A DNA stretch of 64,000 bases from Flavobacterium sp. LC2016-12 (GTDB lineage: Bacteria; Bacteroidota; Bacteroidia; Flavobacteriales; Flavobacteriaceae): the NCBI RefSeq assembly GCF_015351595.1, contig NZ_JADKPT010000005.1, positions 62,001 through 126,000 of the forward strand. The letters are read 5' to 3'. Position numbers and translations under genes: made by a program. The notes under the pieces were generated by a model. The model did no database searches, was not told the DNA's origin, and saw nothing but the letters and a program-made list of their open reading frames with translations. Each line of letters opens with the position of its first letter. Positions within the stretch are counted from its first letter, which is position 1. Positions 16,780 through 26,364 of this stretch are shown here, in pieces.

Positions 16780-19197
16780 ATGAAATTAAAATTCTTTCTG
16801 TTCGCATTACTGGGAGTAATCGCAACAGCTCAGGCCCAGAACACCGGAACAGTGTCTGGAAAAATCTCTGAAAAATCGAATAACGCGCCCATTTCTTATG
16901 CAACTGTTTCCATTAAAGATAACGGAAAAGTAGTTTCAGGAGTAAACACAGATGACAATGGAGACTTTACAATTAAAAATTTAGCTTTAAAAAGTTATAC
17001 AATCGAAATTCAATATATTGGATTTAGAAAATACATTGGTTCTGTAATTTTAAGCGACAGTAAAAAAACTGCAACTGTTACTATTTCTCTTGAAGAAGAA
17101 GCTACTCAGCTTAAAGGTGTAAATATTGTTGCTGAGCGCTCAACAATGGAACAAAAAATTGACCGAAAAGTAATTACTGTAGGTAAAGATTTGACAACTG
17201 CAGGAGCTTCTGCCTCTGATATTATGAGCAACATTCCATCGGTAAACGTAGATCAGGACGGAAAACTTTCACTTCGTGGAAACGATAATGTACGTGTATT
17301 AATTGACGGAAGACCCTCTAATATTGATCCTGCGCAATTGCTAAAACAAATTCCATCAACTTCTATCAAAAAAATTGAGTTGATTACAAATCCGAGTGCA
17401 AAATACAATCCGGAAGGAATGTCAGGTATCATCAACATTATTTTACACAAAAATGCTAACACTGGTTTCAACGGAAGTTACAGTGGTGGTATCACTTTTG
17501 GAAAAACGGCAAAATACAATCAATCTTTAGATTTAAATTATAAAACCGGAAAAGTAAATTTCTTTGGAAACGCTGGACAAAATTTTGGTACTTATCAAAA
17601 TGAAGGTCACATCGTGCGATTGGACCAACCAGTAGATCAAAAATTAGACATTTCAAATGATAATGATAATTATCTATATAAAATTGGTATGGATTATTTA
17701 ATCAATGACCACAATACCTTGTCGTTTTATACTAATCAAAATAAATCTACAGGAACAGGAATTGTTCTTACGGATATTCATTATAATAACGGTGATCCGG
17801 ATATTTTAAACATCTACCAAGATTCTAAATATCAAGGACCAAGTACAACCGGAACTTACAATTTAGCCTACAAACACATCTTTAAAAAAGAAGGACATAC
17901 TTTAGATTTTGAAGGAAACTACAGTGATACTAAAGAGATTCAAAATTCAAATTTTGATACTCAGACAACAAAACCTGATAACACATCAAATGATATTGTA
18001 TATACTGATTTTATTAATGATGAAAGAAAACTTAGCACTTTAAACATTGATTATGTAAATCCGTTAAATGATAAAACGACTCTTGAAGCTGGTGCTGAAG
18101 CCAGAATTACAAGAACAACTAATGATTATACTACTAAAAATCCTTTAGTAGCTCCTGAGGATCAAATTTCTAACTATATTTATGATACTGATATTTATTC
18201 AGCTTACGTAACTTTTGGTCAGAAATTAAAAAAATTCAGCTATCAGGTAGGAACCCGTTTTGAAAGCTATAAGGTTACTTCTAATCTTAATTATGGTTAT
18301 AAGACTTTTAACGATGATTATATCACTTTGTATCCATCAGCTTATTTAACTTATAATTTAAATGAGAAAAATGTATTGCAATTGAGCTACAGTCGTCGCG
18401 TTGACCGCCCAAGTTTAGAGCAGACAAAACCTATTCGTGAGTTTTCTACCCCGCTAGTAACGTCTTACGGAAATCAGGAATTAAGACCTCAGTTTACCAA
18501 TTCTGTAGAAATGAATTATACCAAAACCCTTGAAAAAGGAAGTGTAACGGCTGGTGTTTTCGTAAGAAGAATCAATGATCAAATCAGCAGAACTCTAAGT
18601 CCTGATCCAAATGACGATTCTGGATATAAACAAATTTTAGGCTTTACCAATTATGACAATAGCAGCTCTTATGGCTTTGATGTTTCATTAAATTATAAGC
18701 TTACAAAATGGTGGGATATCCAACCATCTATTGACTTTTCAAGCATAAAACAACATGGTGTAGTTTTCCAATTAGATCCTGCTTCGGGTGAAAGTTTACC
18801 GTATGAGCGCACTGTAACAACATCAGCATTTAATGCTCGTATGAACTCAAACTTTAAGCCAACAAAACGTTTAAGCTTTTTATTGTTCGGTTTTTACAGA
18901 GGTGGCGTTGAAGAAATTCAACAACATAGAAATGAAATGTACAAAATAGACATTGGCTCACGTTATACATTATTAGACAACAAGATGAACATAAGTGTAC
19001 GTTTCAATGACGTTTTCAATACAATGAAATTTTCATTTGACGGAGTTTATCCTTATCCGCAAACAGGACAGTTTTCATGGGAAAGCCAAACCGTTTATGT
19101 AGGTTTAACCTACAACTTTGGTGGAGGAAAAATCAAAAATTTACAACGTAAACAAAGAGAAGATAACACTAACAAAGGTGGTGGTGGAATGTTTTAA
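16780..19197 (+). CDS. outer-membrane beta-barrel receptor with carboxypeptidase-like N-domain
   Basis: 805-residue TonB-dependent-receptor-like outer-membrane protein. Signal peptide ends QAQ (about 20). Residues about 22-105 are a CarboxypepD_reg-like/peptidase-associated beta domain (GTVSGKISEKSNNAPISYATV...). A plug domain follows (about 130-225, with LRGNDNVRVLIDGRPSNI and SGIINIILHKN), then a long barrel of the OMP_b-brl_3 type. The C-terminus ends in a Gly-rich tail instead of a terminal aromatic residue. No SusD-like partner is adjacent, so it is probably not a polysaccharide-utilisation pair; the substrate is unknown. Confidence 0.85.
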   Translation: MKLKFFLFALLGVIATAQAQNTGTVSGKISEKSNNAPISYATVSIKDNGKVVSGVNTDDNGDFTIKNLALKSYTIEIQYIGFRKYIGSVILSDSKKTATVTISLEEEATQLKGVNIVAERSTMEQKIDRKVITVGKDLTTAGASASDIMSNIPSVNVDQDGKLSLRGNDNVRVLIDGRPSNIDPAQLLKQIPSTSIKKIELITNPSAKYNPEGMSGIINIILHKNANTGFNGSYSGGITFGKTAKYNQSLDLNYKTGKVNFFGNAGQNFGTYQNEGHIVRLDQPVDQKLDISNDNDNYLYKIGMDYLINDHNTLSFYTNQNKSTGTGIVLTDIHYNNGDPDILNIYQDSKYQGPSTTGTYNLAYKHIFKKEGHTLDFEGNYSDTKEIQNSNFDTQTTKPDNTSNDIVYTDFINDERKLSTLNIDYVNPLNDKTTLEAGAEARITRTTNDYTTKNPLVAPEDQISNYIYDTDIYSAYVTFGQKLKKFSYQVGTRFESYKVTSNLNYGYKTFNDDYITLYPSAYLTYNLNEKNVLQLSYSRRVDRPSLEQTKPIREFSTPLVTSYGNQELRPQFTNSVEMNYTKTLEKGSVTAGVFVRRINDQISRTLSPDPNDDSGYKQILGFTNYDNSSSYGFDVSLNYKLTKWWDIQPSIDFSSIKQHGVVFQLDPASGESLPYERTVTTSAFNARMNSNFKPTKRLSFLLFGFYRGGVEEIQQHRNEMYKIDIGSRYTLLDNKMNISVRFNDVFNTMKFSFDGVYPYPQTGQFSWESQTVYVGLTYNFGGGKIKNLQRKQREDNTNKGGGGMF

Positions 19198-19239
19198 TCC
19201 CACTTTTATTAGTAGATTTTAATAGTTCTTGTAGAAAAG

Positions 19240-19271
19240 AAAAGCCTGGAGTATGCCAACTCCAGGCTTTT
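19240..19271. terminator. bidirectional terminator
   Basis: Perfect 13-bp arms AAAAGCCTGGAGT / ACTCCAGGCTTTT (19240-19252/19259-19271) between the convergent receptor gene and cutC. Confidence 0.85.
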
Positions 19272-19289
19272 CTATTTTATCTATTGCGT

Positions 19290-19961
19290 TTACAAAAAGT
19301 TTCGTAATTCTTTAATTTCTTCCGGATTTGCAGTTTCCGTATTGTCTGTTATTGCCGATGAATGATAAAAAGTCGGCTCCAGTTTATCCTGTAATAATTT
19401 AATATTAGAGGAGCGTAAGCCGCCACCTGGCATAATTTCAATTTTGCCTTTCGCCCATTTTTGAATTTTTTCTAAATCAAATATTCCTTCCTCCACATTT
19501 ATTCCCTGACCTGAAGTCAAAATAGTTGTAAAACCACATTCAATTACATCTTTAAGCGATTTTTTAACATCTTTTACAACATCAAAAGCACGATGAAAGG
19601 TACACGGAAGTGGATGCGCCATATCAACTAATTCTTTATTGCGTCTTTTATTCACATTTCCGTTTTCTTTTAAAATTCCAAAAACAAAACCATCAACTCC
19701 TAGTTTTTTAAATTGCTTGATGTCCTGTTTCATTTCAACAAACTCATCATCGGTATAAATAAAATCTCCACCGCGAGGCCTGATAATTACGTGCATTTTT
19801 ATAGCTAACTTTTCGCGCACTCTAACCGCTAAGATCGGATTAGGAGTTGTTCCGCCAAGTTTCATATTATCACATAATTCGATTCGATCCGCACCAGCTT
19901 CCTGAGCGATTATCGCCGATTCGTAATTGAAACATGCTATTTCGAGTTGATTTTTTTTCAT
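19290..19961 (-). CDS. cutC: CutC-family copper homeostasis protein
   Basis: 223-residue TIM-barrel protein of the CutC family, historically linked to copper tolerance, although its biochemical role is uncertain. Recognisable blocks: LEIACFNYESAIIAQEAGADRIELC at the N-terminus, GGTTPN (about 32-37), VIIRPRGGDFIYTDDE near 58-73, TFHRAFD near 121 and IMPGGGLRS near 175. ATG start at 19961. The plus-strand flank 19962-20036 contains no gene. Confidence 0.9.
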   Translation of the reverse strand: MKKNQLEIACFNYESAIIAQEAGADRIELCDNMKLGGTTPNPILAVRVREKLAIKMHVIIRPRGGDFIYTDDEFVEMKQDIKQFKKLGVDGFVFGILKENGNVNKRRNKELVDMAHPLPCTFHRAFDVVKDVKKSLKDVIECGFTTILTSGQGINVEEGIFDLEKIQKWAKGKIEIMPGGGLRSSNIKLLQDKLEPTFYHSSAITDNTETANPEEIKELRNFL

Positions 19962-20036
19962 TTTGATAGAAGTAAAAAGGATTCGGCTTTGCTCCGCCTT
20001 ACAATATTATAACAAAAATATTAATTAAAATCGAAA

Positions 20037-20061
20037 TGTCATCCTGAGCGGAGTCGAAGGC
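20037..20061 (+). repeat. left copy of 25-bp inverted repeat flanking the GIY-YIG gene
   Basis: TGTCA-TC-CTGAGCGGAGTCGAAG-GC. It matches the reverse complement of 20487-20511 at 22 of 25 positions, including an exact 16-base core (20044-20059). Same type as the CTGAGCGGAGTCGAAG repeats often seen dispersed in Bacteroidota genomes. Confidence 0.8.
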
Positions 20062-20071
20062 TAATTTACTA

Positions 20072-20395
20072 CTAAACTTTCTTTTTATTTAAATTTTCGT
20101 GAGTTGTTTCATTTAAGCATTTAGAAAGTATTTTCAAATCTTCCCATTTATCATTTATAATTGCTTCTTTCTTTTTTCTACTCCATCCCTTTACTTGTTT
20201 TTCAAATGCGATAGCCTGATTCACGTCATTAAACTCAGTACAAAAAACTAAATTTAAAGGTCTTTTCTTAAAAGTGTAACACTCTTGGTTTAAGCCATAA
20301 TTATGCTCATTTAATCTTCTATCAATATTATTTGTTATTCCGGTATAATAACTGCTATCCGAGCACTTTAGAATATAGACAAAATAAATTTTCAT
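20072..20395 (-). CDS. small GIY-YIG nuclease-domain protein (UPF0213-like)
   Basis: 107-residue single-domain protein of the GIY-YIG superfamily. Visible motifs are VYI (6-8) and YTG (17-19), an arginine at 27 (NIDRRLNEH), the AFEKQVKGW segment whose Glu65 is the usual catalytic acid, and a basic WSRKKKEA stretch. Such solo proteins are thought to nick or bind DNA, but their cellular role is unsettled. The gene is short, isolated and bracketed closely by inverted copies of a 25-bp repeat (20037-20061 and 20487-20511), which suggests a small mobile or repeat-associated unit. It could also simply be a chromosomal UPF0213 gene in a repeat-rich spot. Confidence 0.85.
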   Translation of the reverse strand: MKIYFVYILKCSDSSYYTGITNNIDRRLNEHNYGLNQECYTFKKRPLNLVFCTEFNDVNQAIAFEKQVKGWSRKKKEAIINDKWEDLKILSKCLNETTHENLNKKKV

Positions 20396-20486
20396 AATTA
20401 AAAAATTTTCAAGTCATTAAAAGTAAGAAAAATCTTTTATTTTAGAGACATAATTAATTTAATAAATGGGGCGCCAATTGTAACGA

Positions 20487-20511
20487 GGCTTCGACTCCGC
20501 TCAGCCTGACA
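20487..20511 (-). repeat. right copy of 25-bp inverted repeat flanking the GIY-YIG gene
   Basis: Reverse-strand copy of the 20037-20061 repeat (core at 20489-20504), about 90 nt upstream of the GIY-YIG start. No target duplication is obvious outside the pair. Confidence 0.8.
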
Positions 20512-20523
20512 ACCGGATATAAA

Positions 20524-20552
20524 AAAACCTGCTCCATTCTGGAGCAGGTTTT
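20524..20552 (-). terminator. terminator of fabH
   Basis: Perfect 12-bp arms AAAACCTGCTCC / GGAGCAGGTTTT (20524-20535/20541-20552) with a 5-nt loop and A-run on the left, 25 nt past the fabH stop. Confidence 0.85.
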
Positions 20553-20576
20553 AAATATAATGCAAGATGAATTAAA

Positions 20577-21584
20577 TTACCATTTAATAATAGCACTAGC
20601 CCAAGTGAATCCACTTCCGAAAGCAGCTAAAACTACTGTATCTCCAGATTTGATTTTTCCTTGCTCCCAAGCTTCTGTCAAAGCGATCGGAATAGAGGCT
20701 GCTGTTGTATTTCCGTATTTCTGAATGTTATTATGAACCTGATCATCCGTCAATTTGAATTTATTCTGAATGAATTGTGAGATTCTCAAATTCGCCTGAT
20801 GCGGAATCAACATATCAATATCTGAAACCTGTAAGCCATTTGCTTCTAAACCTTCGTTGATGACCTCAGCAAAACGAACTACTGCATTTTTAAATACAAA
20901 CTGACCATTCATATAAGGATAATAACTTTCGTCATTTGGGTCATTATCCGCTATAATATCAGTTACCCATCGCGCTCCCATTCCTGGTGCCTGCAAAGCT
21001 AATTCTTCAGCGTGTTGTCCTTCTGAATGTAAATGCGTGGATAAAATTCCTTTTGATAAATCTTCTTCACGACTTAAAACTGCCGCTCCCGCTCCATCTC
21101 CAAAAATTACAGACACTCCGCGTCCGCGAGTTGTCATGTCTAATCCGGTTGAATGCACTTCAGAACCAATTACCAAAATATTTTTATACATTCCAGTTTT
21201 TATATATTGATCTGCAACAGAAATTGCATAAACAAAACCAGAACATTGATTTCTAACATCTAATGCTCCAACTGTTCTTAATCCTAAATCACGTTGTACT
21301 AAAACTCCCGGACCTGGAAAATAGTAATCAGGACTTAATGTAGCAAAAACTACAAAATCAATATCTTCTTTGGCTACGCCAGAACGTTCTATTGCAATTT
21401 TAGCTGCTTTTACTCCCATTGAAGTTGTGGTATCCTCTCCACGAATGATGTGTCTGCGCTCCTGAATTCCGGTTCTTTCCTGAATCCATTCGTCATTGGT
21501 ATCAATTAATTTAGACAAATCATCGTTGGTCACAACATTTGAAGGAACATAATAACCTAAGCCCGCTATTTTTGAATGATACAT
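20577..21584 (-). CDS. fabH: beta-ketoacyl-ACP synthase III
   Basis: Condenses an acyl-CoA with malonyl-ACP to start fatty-acid synthesis; in flavobacteria branched primers are common. The 335-residue thiolase-fold protein has the Cys-His-Asn triad: Cys114 (RNQCSGF), His262 (IPHQANLR) and Asn292 (YGNTTAAS). N-terminus GLGYYVPSNVVTNDDL is typical. It stands alone, away from plsX/rpmF, so it may be a second FabH paralog; primer preference cannot be read from sequence. ATG start at 21584. Confidence 0.94.
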   Translation of the reverse strand: MYHSKIAGLGYYVPSNVVTNDDLSKLIDTNDEWIQERTGIQERRHIIRGEDTTTSMGVKAAKIAIERSGVAKEDIDFVVFATLSPDYYFPGPGVLVQRDLGLRTVGALDVRNQCSGFVYAISVADQYIKTGMYKNILVIGSEVHSTGLDMTTRGRGVSVIFGDGAGAAVLSREEDLSKGILSTHLHSEGQHAEELALQAPGMGARWVTDIIADNDPNDESYYPYMNGQFVFKNAVVRFAEVINEGLEANGLQVSDIDMLIPHQANLRISQFIQNKFKLTDDQVHNNIQKYGNTTAASIPIALTEAWEQGKIKSGDTVVLAAFGSGFTWASAIIKW

Positions 21585-21616
21585 ATTCTTTTATTATTTG
21601 TTAAAAAATTGGATTG

Positions 21617-21624
21617 CAAATTTA
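21617..21624 (-). promoter_or_regulatory. putative promoter of fabH
   Basis: Minus-strand TAAATTTG (plus 21617-21624), with a TTG at plus 21649-21651 (24-nt spacer, slightly long), 33 nt before the fabH ATG. The divergent gap 21625-21846 otherwise shows no gene. Confidence 0.4.
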
Positions 21625-21846
21625 CGTATACTTTAAAACATAAGCGCCCAAATTACTATTTTTTTCGTTATTAGCAATTTAATATAGTTTAATTATATAT
21701 TAGATAATTGCCTTTTATTAATTGAAAAAGCAGTTTTTATCGCAAAAACCTTAAAAGTAGTAAAAGAGAACAAAATTAGTGTAACATTCTTTAAGTACTA
21801 TAGTCAAACATGCTGAATACCATTTTAAACCACTAAAATTCAAATT

Positions 21847-24258
21847 ATGAAATTAAAGGTTACACTATTATTATTCTTAAATGTTGGCTTTTTTGCTTTT
21901 GCGCAAGAAAATTTATCCTACCAAAAACCATCTAAATCTATTTTAGATTTAGCTGATTACGAAAGAGCTCCTACCGTATCAATGGATACTAAAAAAGAAT
22001 ACATGCTGTTCATGTATAGAAGTACTTACAAAACATTAGACGATTTAAATCAGGAAGAGCTTCGTTTGGGAGGCTTGAGAGTTAATCCGATAACTAATAT
22101 CTCAAGTACGGTAACCTATCTGAATAATTTAAAAGTTAGAAAAGTAAATGGTAAAGAAGAGATTCAGGTTGCCGGATTACCAAGCAATCCAAAAATAAGT
22201 AATATTCTTTGGTCGCCAAACGATAAAAAAATAGCATTCTCAAACACTATTTCTTCCGGTGTAGAACTTTGGGTTCTGGATGTTGCATCGGCGCAAGCCA
22301 CAAAACTTACAGAAGCAAACGTAAACGCCAACTTAGGAAATCCTTTTAATTGGTTTTTAGACAATGAAACGATTTTAGTAAAGATGCTTCCTAAAGACAG
22401 AAAACCATTATTAGATTCTAAGAAAGATTTACCAGCCGGGCCGATTATCTCAAACACATCTGGTACAAAATCTCAGAACAGAACTTATCCTGATATGCTA
22501 AAAAATCAGAATGATGAAATCAACTTTGAGAACATCACTACATCTGAATTATACAAGATAAACTTAAGTGGAACCGCAACTTTATTTAAAGATGCAGCCA
22601 TGTACTTTGGTGAGAAAATTTCTCCAGATGGAAATTACATCATGCTGACTACAATTCAAAAACCATTTTCATATGTAGTTCCTTTATACAGATTCCCGTT
22701 TAAAACTATTGTTTATGACGCGAGAGGAAAAGAGATTAAGACGGTAAACGAAGTTCCTCTTAACGAAGTTATCCCTAAAGGTTTCATGGCGGTTAGAAAA
22801 GGAAAAAGAGATATGGCATGGAGAACTGATAAACCGGCAACTTTATATTATGCTGTAGCTTTAGACGAAGGCGATCCTGCTAATAAAGTTGATTTTAGAG
22901 ACGAAGTTTTCCTTTGGGACGCTCCTTTTACAAGCGACGCCACTTCACTGGTAAAAACACCTCAGCGTTTCAGCGATATTATTTGGGGGAATGACAATAT
23001 TGCAATGGTTTCTGACGAATGGTACGACACGCGTAACACTAAAACGTATGTGATAAATCCGTCAAATCCTGCACAACTGCCAAAAGTAATTACGGACAGA
23101 AATTCTCAGGATGTATATTCAGATCCGGGCGTTTTTGAAACGAAGAAAAACGAATACAATAAATATGTTTTAGCGATCGAAAACGATAATGCGTACCGTA
23201 TTGGAGATGGGTATACTAAAGAAGGTCAATTTCCTTTTATTGATCAGTTCAATTTAAAAACCTATCAGTCAAAACGCATTTATACTTCTCCATATAAAGA
23301 CAAAAAAGAAGATTTATTAGAAATCGAAGATTTCAAATCAGGTAAAGTTTTAGTTCAGATTCAATCGAAGAATGAATATCCGAATTATTATTTCAGAAAC
23401 ATCAAAAAACAAAATAGTCTTACGCCTATAACTACTTTCAAAAATCCATTTGAAAGCATTAAAAATGTCAGCAAAGAAGTAATCAAATACAAACGTAAAG
23501 ACGGTGTTGAATTATCCGGAACTTTATATTTACCTGCAGGTTATGACAAAGTAAAAAAAGAAAAATTGCCTTTATTAATCTGGGCTTATCCGGCAGAATA
23601 CAAAGATAAAAACAGTGCAGGCCAATCGACTCAAAACTCAAATGAATTTACTTTTCCTTATTATGGGTCATTTGTTTATTGGGTAACAAAAGGATATGTA
23701 GTTTTAGACGATGCCGCTTTCCCTATTATTGGAGAAGGAACAACAGAACCAAATGACAATTTCATTTCTCAGTTGGTAGATAACGCAGCAGCGGCAATTG
23801 ATGCAGTTGATGCTTTAGGATATATTAATCGCAAAAAAGTAGCAGTTGGAGGACATTCCTACGGTGCTTTTATGACGGCAAATTTATTGACCCATTCTAA
23901 TCTTTTCGCGTGCGGAATTGCCAGAAGCGGTGCATACAACAGAACGCTGACTCCTTTCGGATTCCAATCTGAACAACGTAATTATTGGGAGGTTCCGGAA
24001 GTTTACAATGCAATGTCACCATTTATGAATGCAGACAAAATGAAAACGCCAATTCTACTGGTTCATGGTGAAGCAGATAACAATCCTGGTACTTTTACTT
24101 TGCAGACAGAACGTTATTTCCAGGCTTTAAAAGGCTTAGGAGCAAATGCAAGAATGGTAATTTTACCAAAAGAAGCACATAGCTATGTGGCAAAAGAAAA
24201 CATTCTACACTTACTTTGGGAACAAGATCAGTTTCTGGAGAAGTATTTAAAAAACTAG
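21847..24258 (+). CDS. S9-family (prolyl oligopeptidase-type) serine peptidase, exported
   Basis: 803-residue exported peptidase. Signal peptide ends FAFAQ (about 20). A beta-propeller-like N-terminal half is followed by a C-terminal alpha/beta-hydrolase domain with GGHSYGAF (nucleophile Ser671), Asp744 in VHGEADNNPG and His778 in KEAHSY. These fit the S9 catalytic triad, and the family cleaves short peptides, often after Pro, Glu or dipeptides. The sequence looks closest to the glutamyl-endopeptidase-like S9 group, but this is tentative. Probably periplasmic peptide degradation. Monocistronic. Confidence 0.87.
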   Translation: MKLKVTLLLFLNVGFFAFAQENLSYQKPSKSILDLADYERAPTVSMDTKKEYMLFMYRSTYKTLDDLNQEELRLGGLRVNPITNISSTVTYLNNLKVRKVNGKEEIQVAGLPSNPKISNILWSPNDKKIAFSNTISSGVELWVLDVASAQATKLTEANVNANLGNPFNWFLDNETILVKMLPKDRKPLLDSKKDLPAGPIISNTSGTKSQNRTYPDMLKNQNDEINFENITTSELYKINLSGTATLFKDAAMYFGEKISPDGNYIMLTTIQKPFSYVVPLYRFPFKTIVYDARGKEIKTVNEVPLNEVIPKGFMAVRKGKRDMAWRTDKPATLYYAVALDEGDPANKVDFRDEVFLWDAPFTSDATSLVKTPQRFSDIIWGNDNIAMVSDEWYDTRNTKTYVINPSNPAQLPKVITDRNSQDVYSDPGVFETKKNEYNKYVLAIENDNAYRIGDGYTKEGQFPFIDQFNLKTYQSKRIYTSPYKDKKEDLLEIEDFKSGKVLVQIQSKNEYPNYYFRNIKKQNSLTPITTFKNPFESIKNVSKEVIKYKRKDGVELSGTLYLPAGYDKVKKEKLPLLIWAYPAEYKDKNSAGQSTQNSNEFTFPYYGSFVYWVTKGYVVLDDAAFPIIGEGTTEPNDNFISQLVDNAAAAIDAVDALGYINRKKVAVGGHSYGAFMTANLLTHSNLFACGIARSGAYNRTLTPFGFQSEQRNYWEVPEVYNAMSPFMNADKMKTPILLVHGEADNNPGTFTLQTERYFQALKGLGANARMVILPKEAHSYVAKENILHLLWEQDQFLEKYLKN

Positions 24259-24281
24259 ACAATCTAATAGCGTAGGTATAA

Positions 24282-24315
24282 AAACCCGACAGATTTTAAA
24301 AAAACTGTCGGGTTT
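24282..24315. terminator. bidirectional terminator
   Basis: Perfect 11-bp arms AAACCCGACAG / CTGTCGGGTTT (24282-24292/24305-24315) between the convergent S9 peptidase and ABC ATPase genes. Confidence 0.75.
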
Positions 24316-24362
24316 GCTATGTTAACGGTCCAGATAATTACCTAATTGGCACATTATCTCAT

Positions 24363-25313
24363 TTAAAGATAATTCAATCCTAAGAAAATTTCCTGTTCAA
24401 GCGGTAAATCAATTTCACTTTCAAAAAAGATTAATTGTCTTTTATAAACGGTTTCAATTAAATAATGATTTCCTCTAAAATAAGTTCTTCTAATCTTCAC
24501 TGGTAATTTAGATTCAGAAAGCATTTTTAATTGATGTGGATAAACTAATGTTTTGTGCGTTTCATCTTCATAATCAAGCAGTAGATGCGTTGGAATTTCA
24601 TTTACTTCACCAAATAAAGAAGCTACATATTTAGTTTGAGGATCCTCGTAAATTTTTGTTGGATTATCTTTTACAATAATTTCTCCATTTCGCATTACTA
24701 TCGCTTCATCAGCAAACGATAATGCATCTGTACTATCATGCGTTGCAATGATACAGGTAATTCCTTTTTGTTTTAAATATCGGAACAAATTTCGGCGCAA
24801 GGCATTTTTACGAAAAGCATCAATTTGGCTAAACGGTTCGTCAAGTAAAATCACTTCCGGCTCCAAAGCCAAAACTCTTACCAAAGCGACACGTTGTTGT
24901 TGTCCTCCACTTAAAAATTTAGCTTTTACATTAGAGAACGATTCCATTTCGACCATCTCCAATAACTCCTGAACACGCAATTTTTTCATGTTGGCGAAAC
25001 CATTCGAAAGAAATTTTCCAACATTCTCAGCAACCGTTTCGTAAGGAGACAAATCAAAATCCTGTGCCAGATATTTCATGTAAGGCATTCCCGGAATCAA
25101 ATTGTATTTTGGGCCTAGAATTGGTTTTTCATTATAAAAAATCTTGCCTTCATCTAAATCGAACAAACCATACATTAGCTTAAGAAGCGTGCTTTTTCCG
25201 CAGCCGCTTTCACCAATAATGGCAATATTTTCACCTTTGTTTATAGTAAAGGAAACGTCTTTAATAACGGGTTTATCGGTATAGGAGAAAGAAATATTCT
25301 GAATGTCGAGCAT
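24363..25313 (-). CDS. ABC transporter ATP-binding protein
   Basis: 316-residue ABC ATPase with Walker A GESGCGKST (about 34-42), signature LSGGQQQR (about 134-141), Walker B VILLDEP, and an H-loop ATHD. A C-terminal extension of about 80 residues resembles the regulatory or TOBE-like tail of importer ATPases (PotA/FbpC-like). No permease or binding protein is adjacent, so the transported substrate is unknown. The frame opens at a TTG (25334), but the ATG at 25313 is the better start because a full promoter (25332-25362) overlaps the longer version. Confidence 0.88.
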   Translation of the reverse strand: MLDIQNISFSYTDKPVIKDVSFTINKGENIAIIGESGCGKSTLLKLMYGLFDLDEGKIFYNEKPILGPKYNLIPGMPYMKYLAQDFDLSPYETVAENVGKFLSNGFANMKKLRVQELLEMVEMESFSNVKAKFLSGGQQQRVALVRVLALEPEVILLDEPFSQIDAFRKNALRRNLFRYLKQKGITCIIATHDSTDALSFADEAIVMRNGEIIVKDNPTKIYEDPQTKYVASLFGEVNEIPTHLLLDYEDETHKTLVYPHQLKMLSESKLPVKIRRTYFRGNHYLIETVYKRQLIFFESEIDLPLEQEIFLGLNYL

Positions 25314-25331
25314 GGGTTGTATTTGAGAGTA

Positions 25332-25362
25332 CAAATTTACAATGTTTAAATTCTAAAGTCAA
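25332..25362 (-). promoter_or_regulatory. promoter of the ABC ATPase gene
   Basis: Minus-strand TTG (plus 25360-25362), 20-nt spacer, TAAATTTG (plus 25332-25339), only 18 nt from the ATG at 25313. This supports that ATG over the upstream TTG. Confidence 0.6.
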
Positions 25363-25485
25363 AAAAATAAAATCAGATTATTGCTTAAAATTAAATTATA
25401 ATTTAATTGCTAAAAATTAGTATTATTGTAAGAAAATATTTTAATATTATTCTTGATTCGTAATTCATTTTCTAAAAGATATAAC

Positions 25486-26340
25486 ATGAAAAAATATCTA
25501 ATTATTGCATTTGTATTCATTTCTCAAATTAATCACGCTTCAAACTGGTATACTTCTTTAGAAGAAGCGCAAGCAGTCGCATTAAGCAGCAATAAATTAA
25601 TAATTATTGACTTTGTGGCTAAATGGTGTGGACCCTGTAAAGAAATGGATTCAAAATCCTGGAATAATATTGAAGTTGAAGAGGTATTAAAAAATTACAT
25701 AAAATTAAGAATTGATGTTGATAGCAACAGAGATATAGCGCTTAGATATCAAATCAGATCCATTCCGGATATGGTTATAATTGATGCAAACGAAAAAATT
25801 CTACATCGTTTTAAAGGCTATCAAAATCCTTTAAAATTAAAGAATGAATTATTTCGGTTTAATTTATCAACTGAGTATTTAGCGACTGAATTAATCAATT
25901 TTCATCAACAAAAAAAGTACAATACCGCAATTCGGATCTCTCAAAAATATTATACTTACTCTTTACTAGTCAATTCAGATATTAAAGGAAAAATACTAAA
26001 AGTGGGTTCTGATTATCTAGAAGATGCAAAACAGGAATTGAATAAAAAAGAAGAAAACTATCTTCAGAAAAAACAAAAATTGGAACTTTTGACTTTATAT
26101 GAGCTCGCTTATAATTTTGATTTTGAAAAATTAGACAAAAAGATTTCAGAGATAAAGGTTGAAAAGATAGACCCACTTAATAACTATCAATATTGGTTTT
26201 TAAAATACCTATCTCTTAAAGGAAATCAAAAAGACATAACTGAAACAGAAGAATTTCTAAAGAAAAATGAGCTGGAAAATGTCACAAAAAATGCTAATCA
26301 GCTGTATGCTTTTTATGAGAAATCAGTACCTAAAATTTAA
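25486..26340 (+). CDS. exported thioredoxin-fold protein
   Basis: 284-residue protein with a signal peptide (MKKYLIIAFVFISQINHAS, about 1-19) and a thioredoxin domain carrying the WCGPC active site (47-51) and a cis-Pro RSIPDM near 97. The C-terminal 150 residues are helical and lysine/glutamate-rich with no recognised domain. Likely a periplasmic disulfide oxidoreductase. The start is the ATG at 25486; a TTG 11 codons upstream only adds non-signal sequence. It is immediately followed by the truncated metallopeptidase-like fragment. Confidence 0.85.
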   Translation: MKKYLIIAFVFISQINHASNWYTSLEEAQAVALSSNKLIIIDFVAKWCGPCKEMDSKSWNNIEVEEVLKNYIKLRIDVDSNRDIALRYQIRSIPDMVIIDANEKILHRFKGYQNPLKLKNELFRFNLSTEYLATELINFHQQKKYNTAIRISQKYYTYSLLVNSDIKGKILKVGSDYLEDAKQELNKKEENYLQKKQKLELLTLYELAYNFDFEKLDKKISEIKVEKIDPLNNYQYWFLKYLSLKGNQKDITETEEFLKKNELENVTKNANQLYAFYEKSVPKI

Positions 26341-26364
26341 AAAAGGCTTTTTTTTACCAATTAA

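Noticed and set aside
20072..20395. Homing endonuclease in an intron or intein
   Set aside because: It lies in intergenic DNA with no interrupted host gene, and the protein has only a single nuclease domain.
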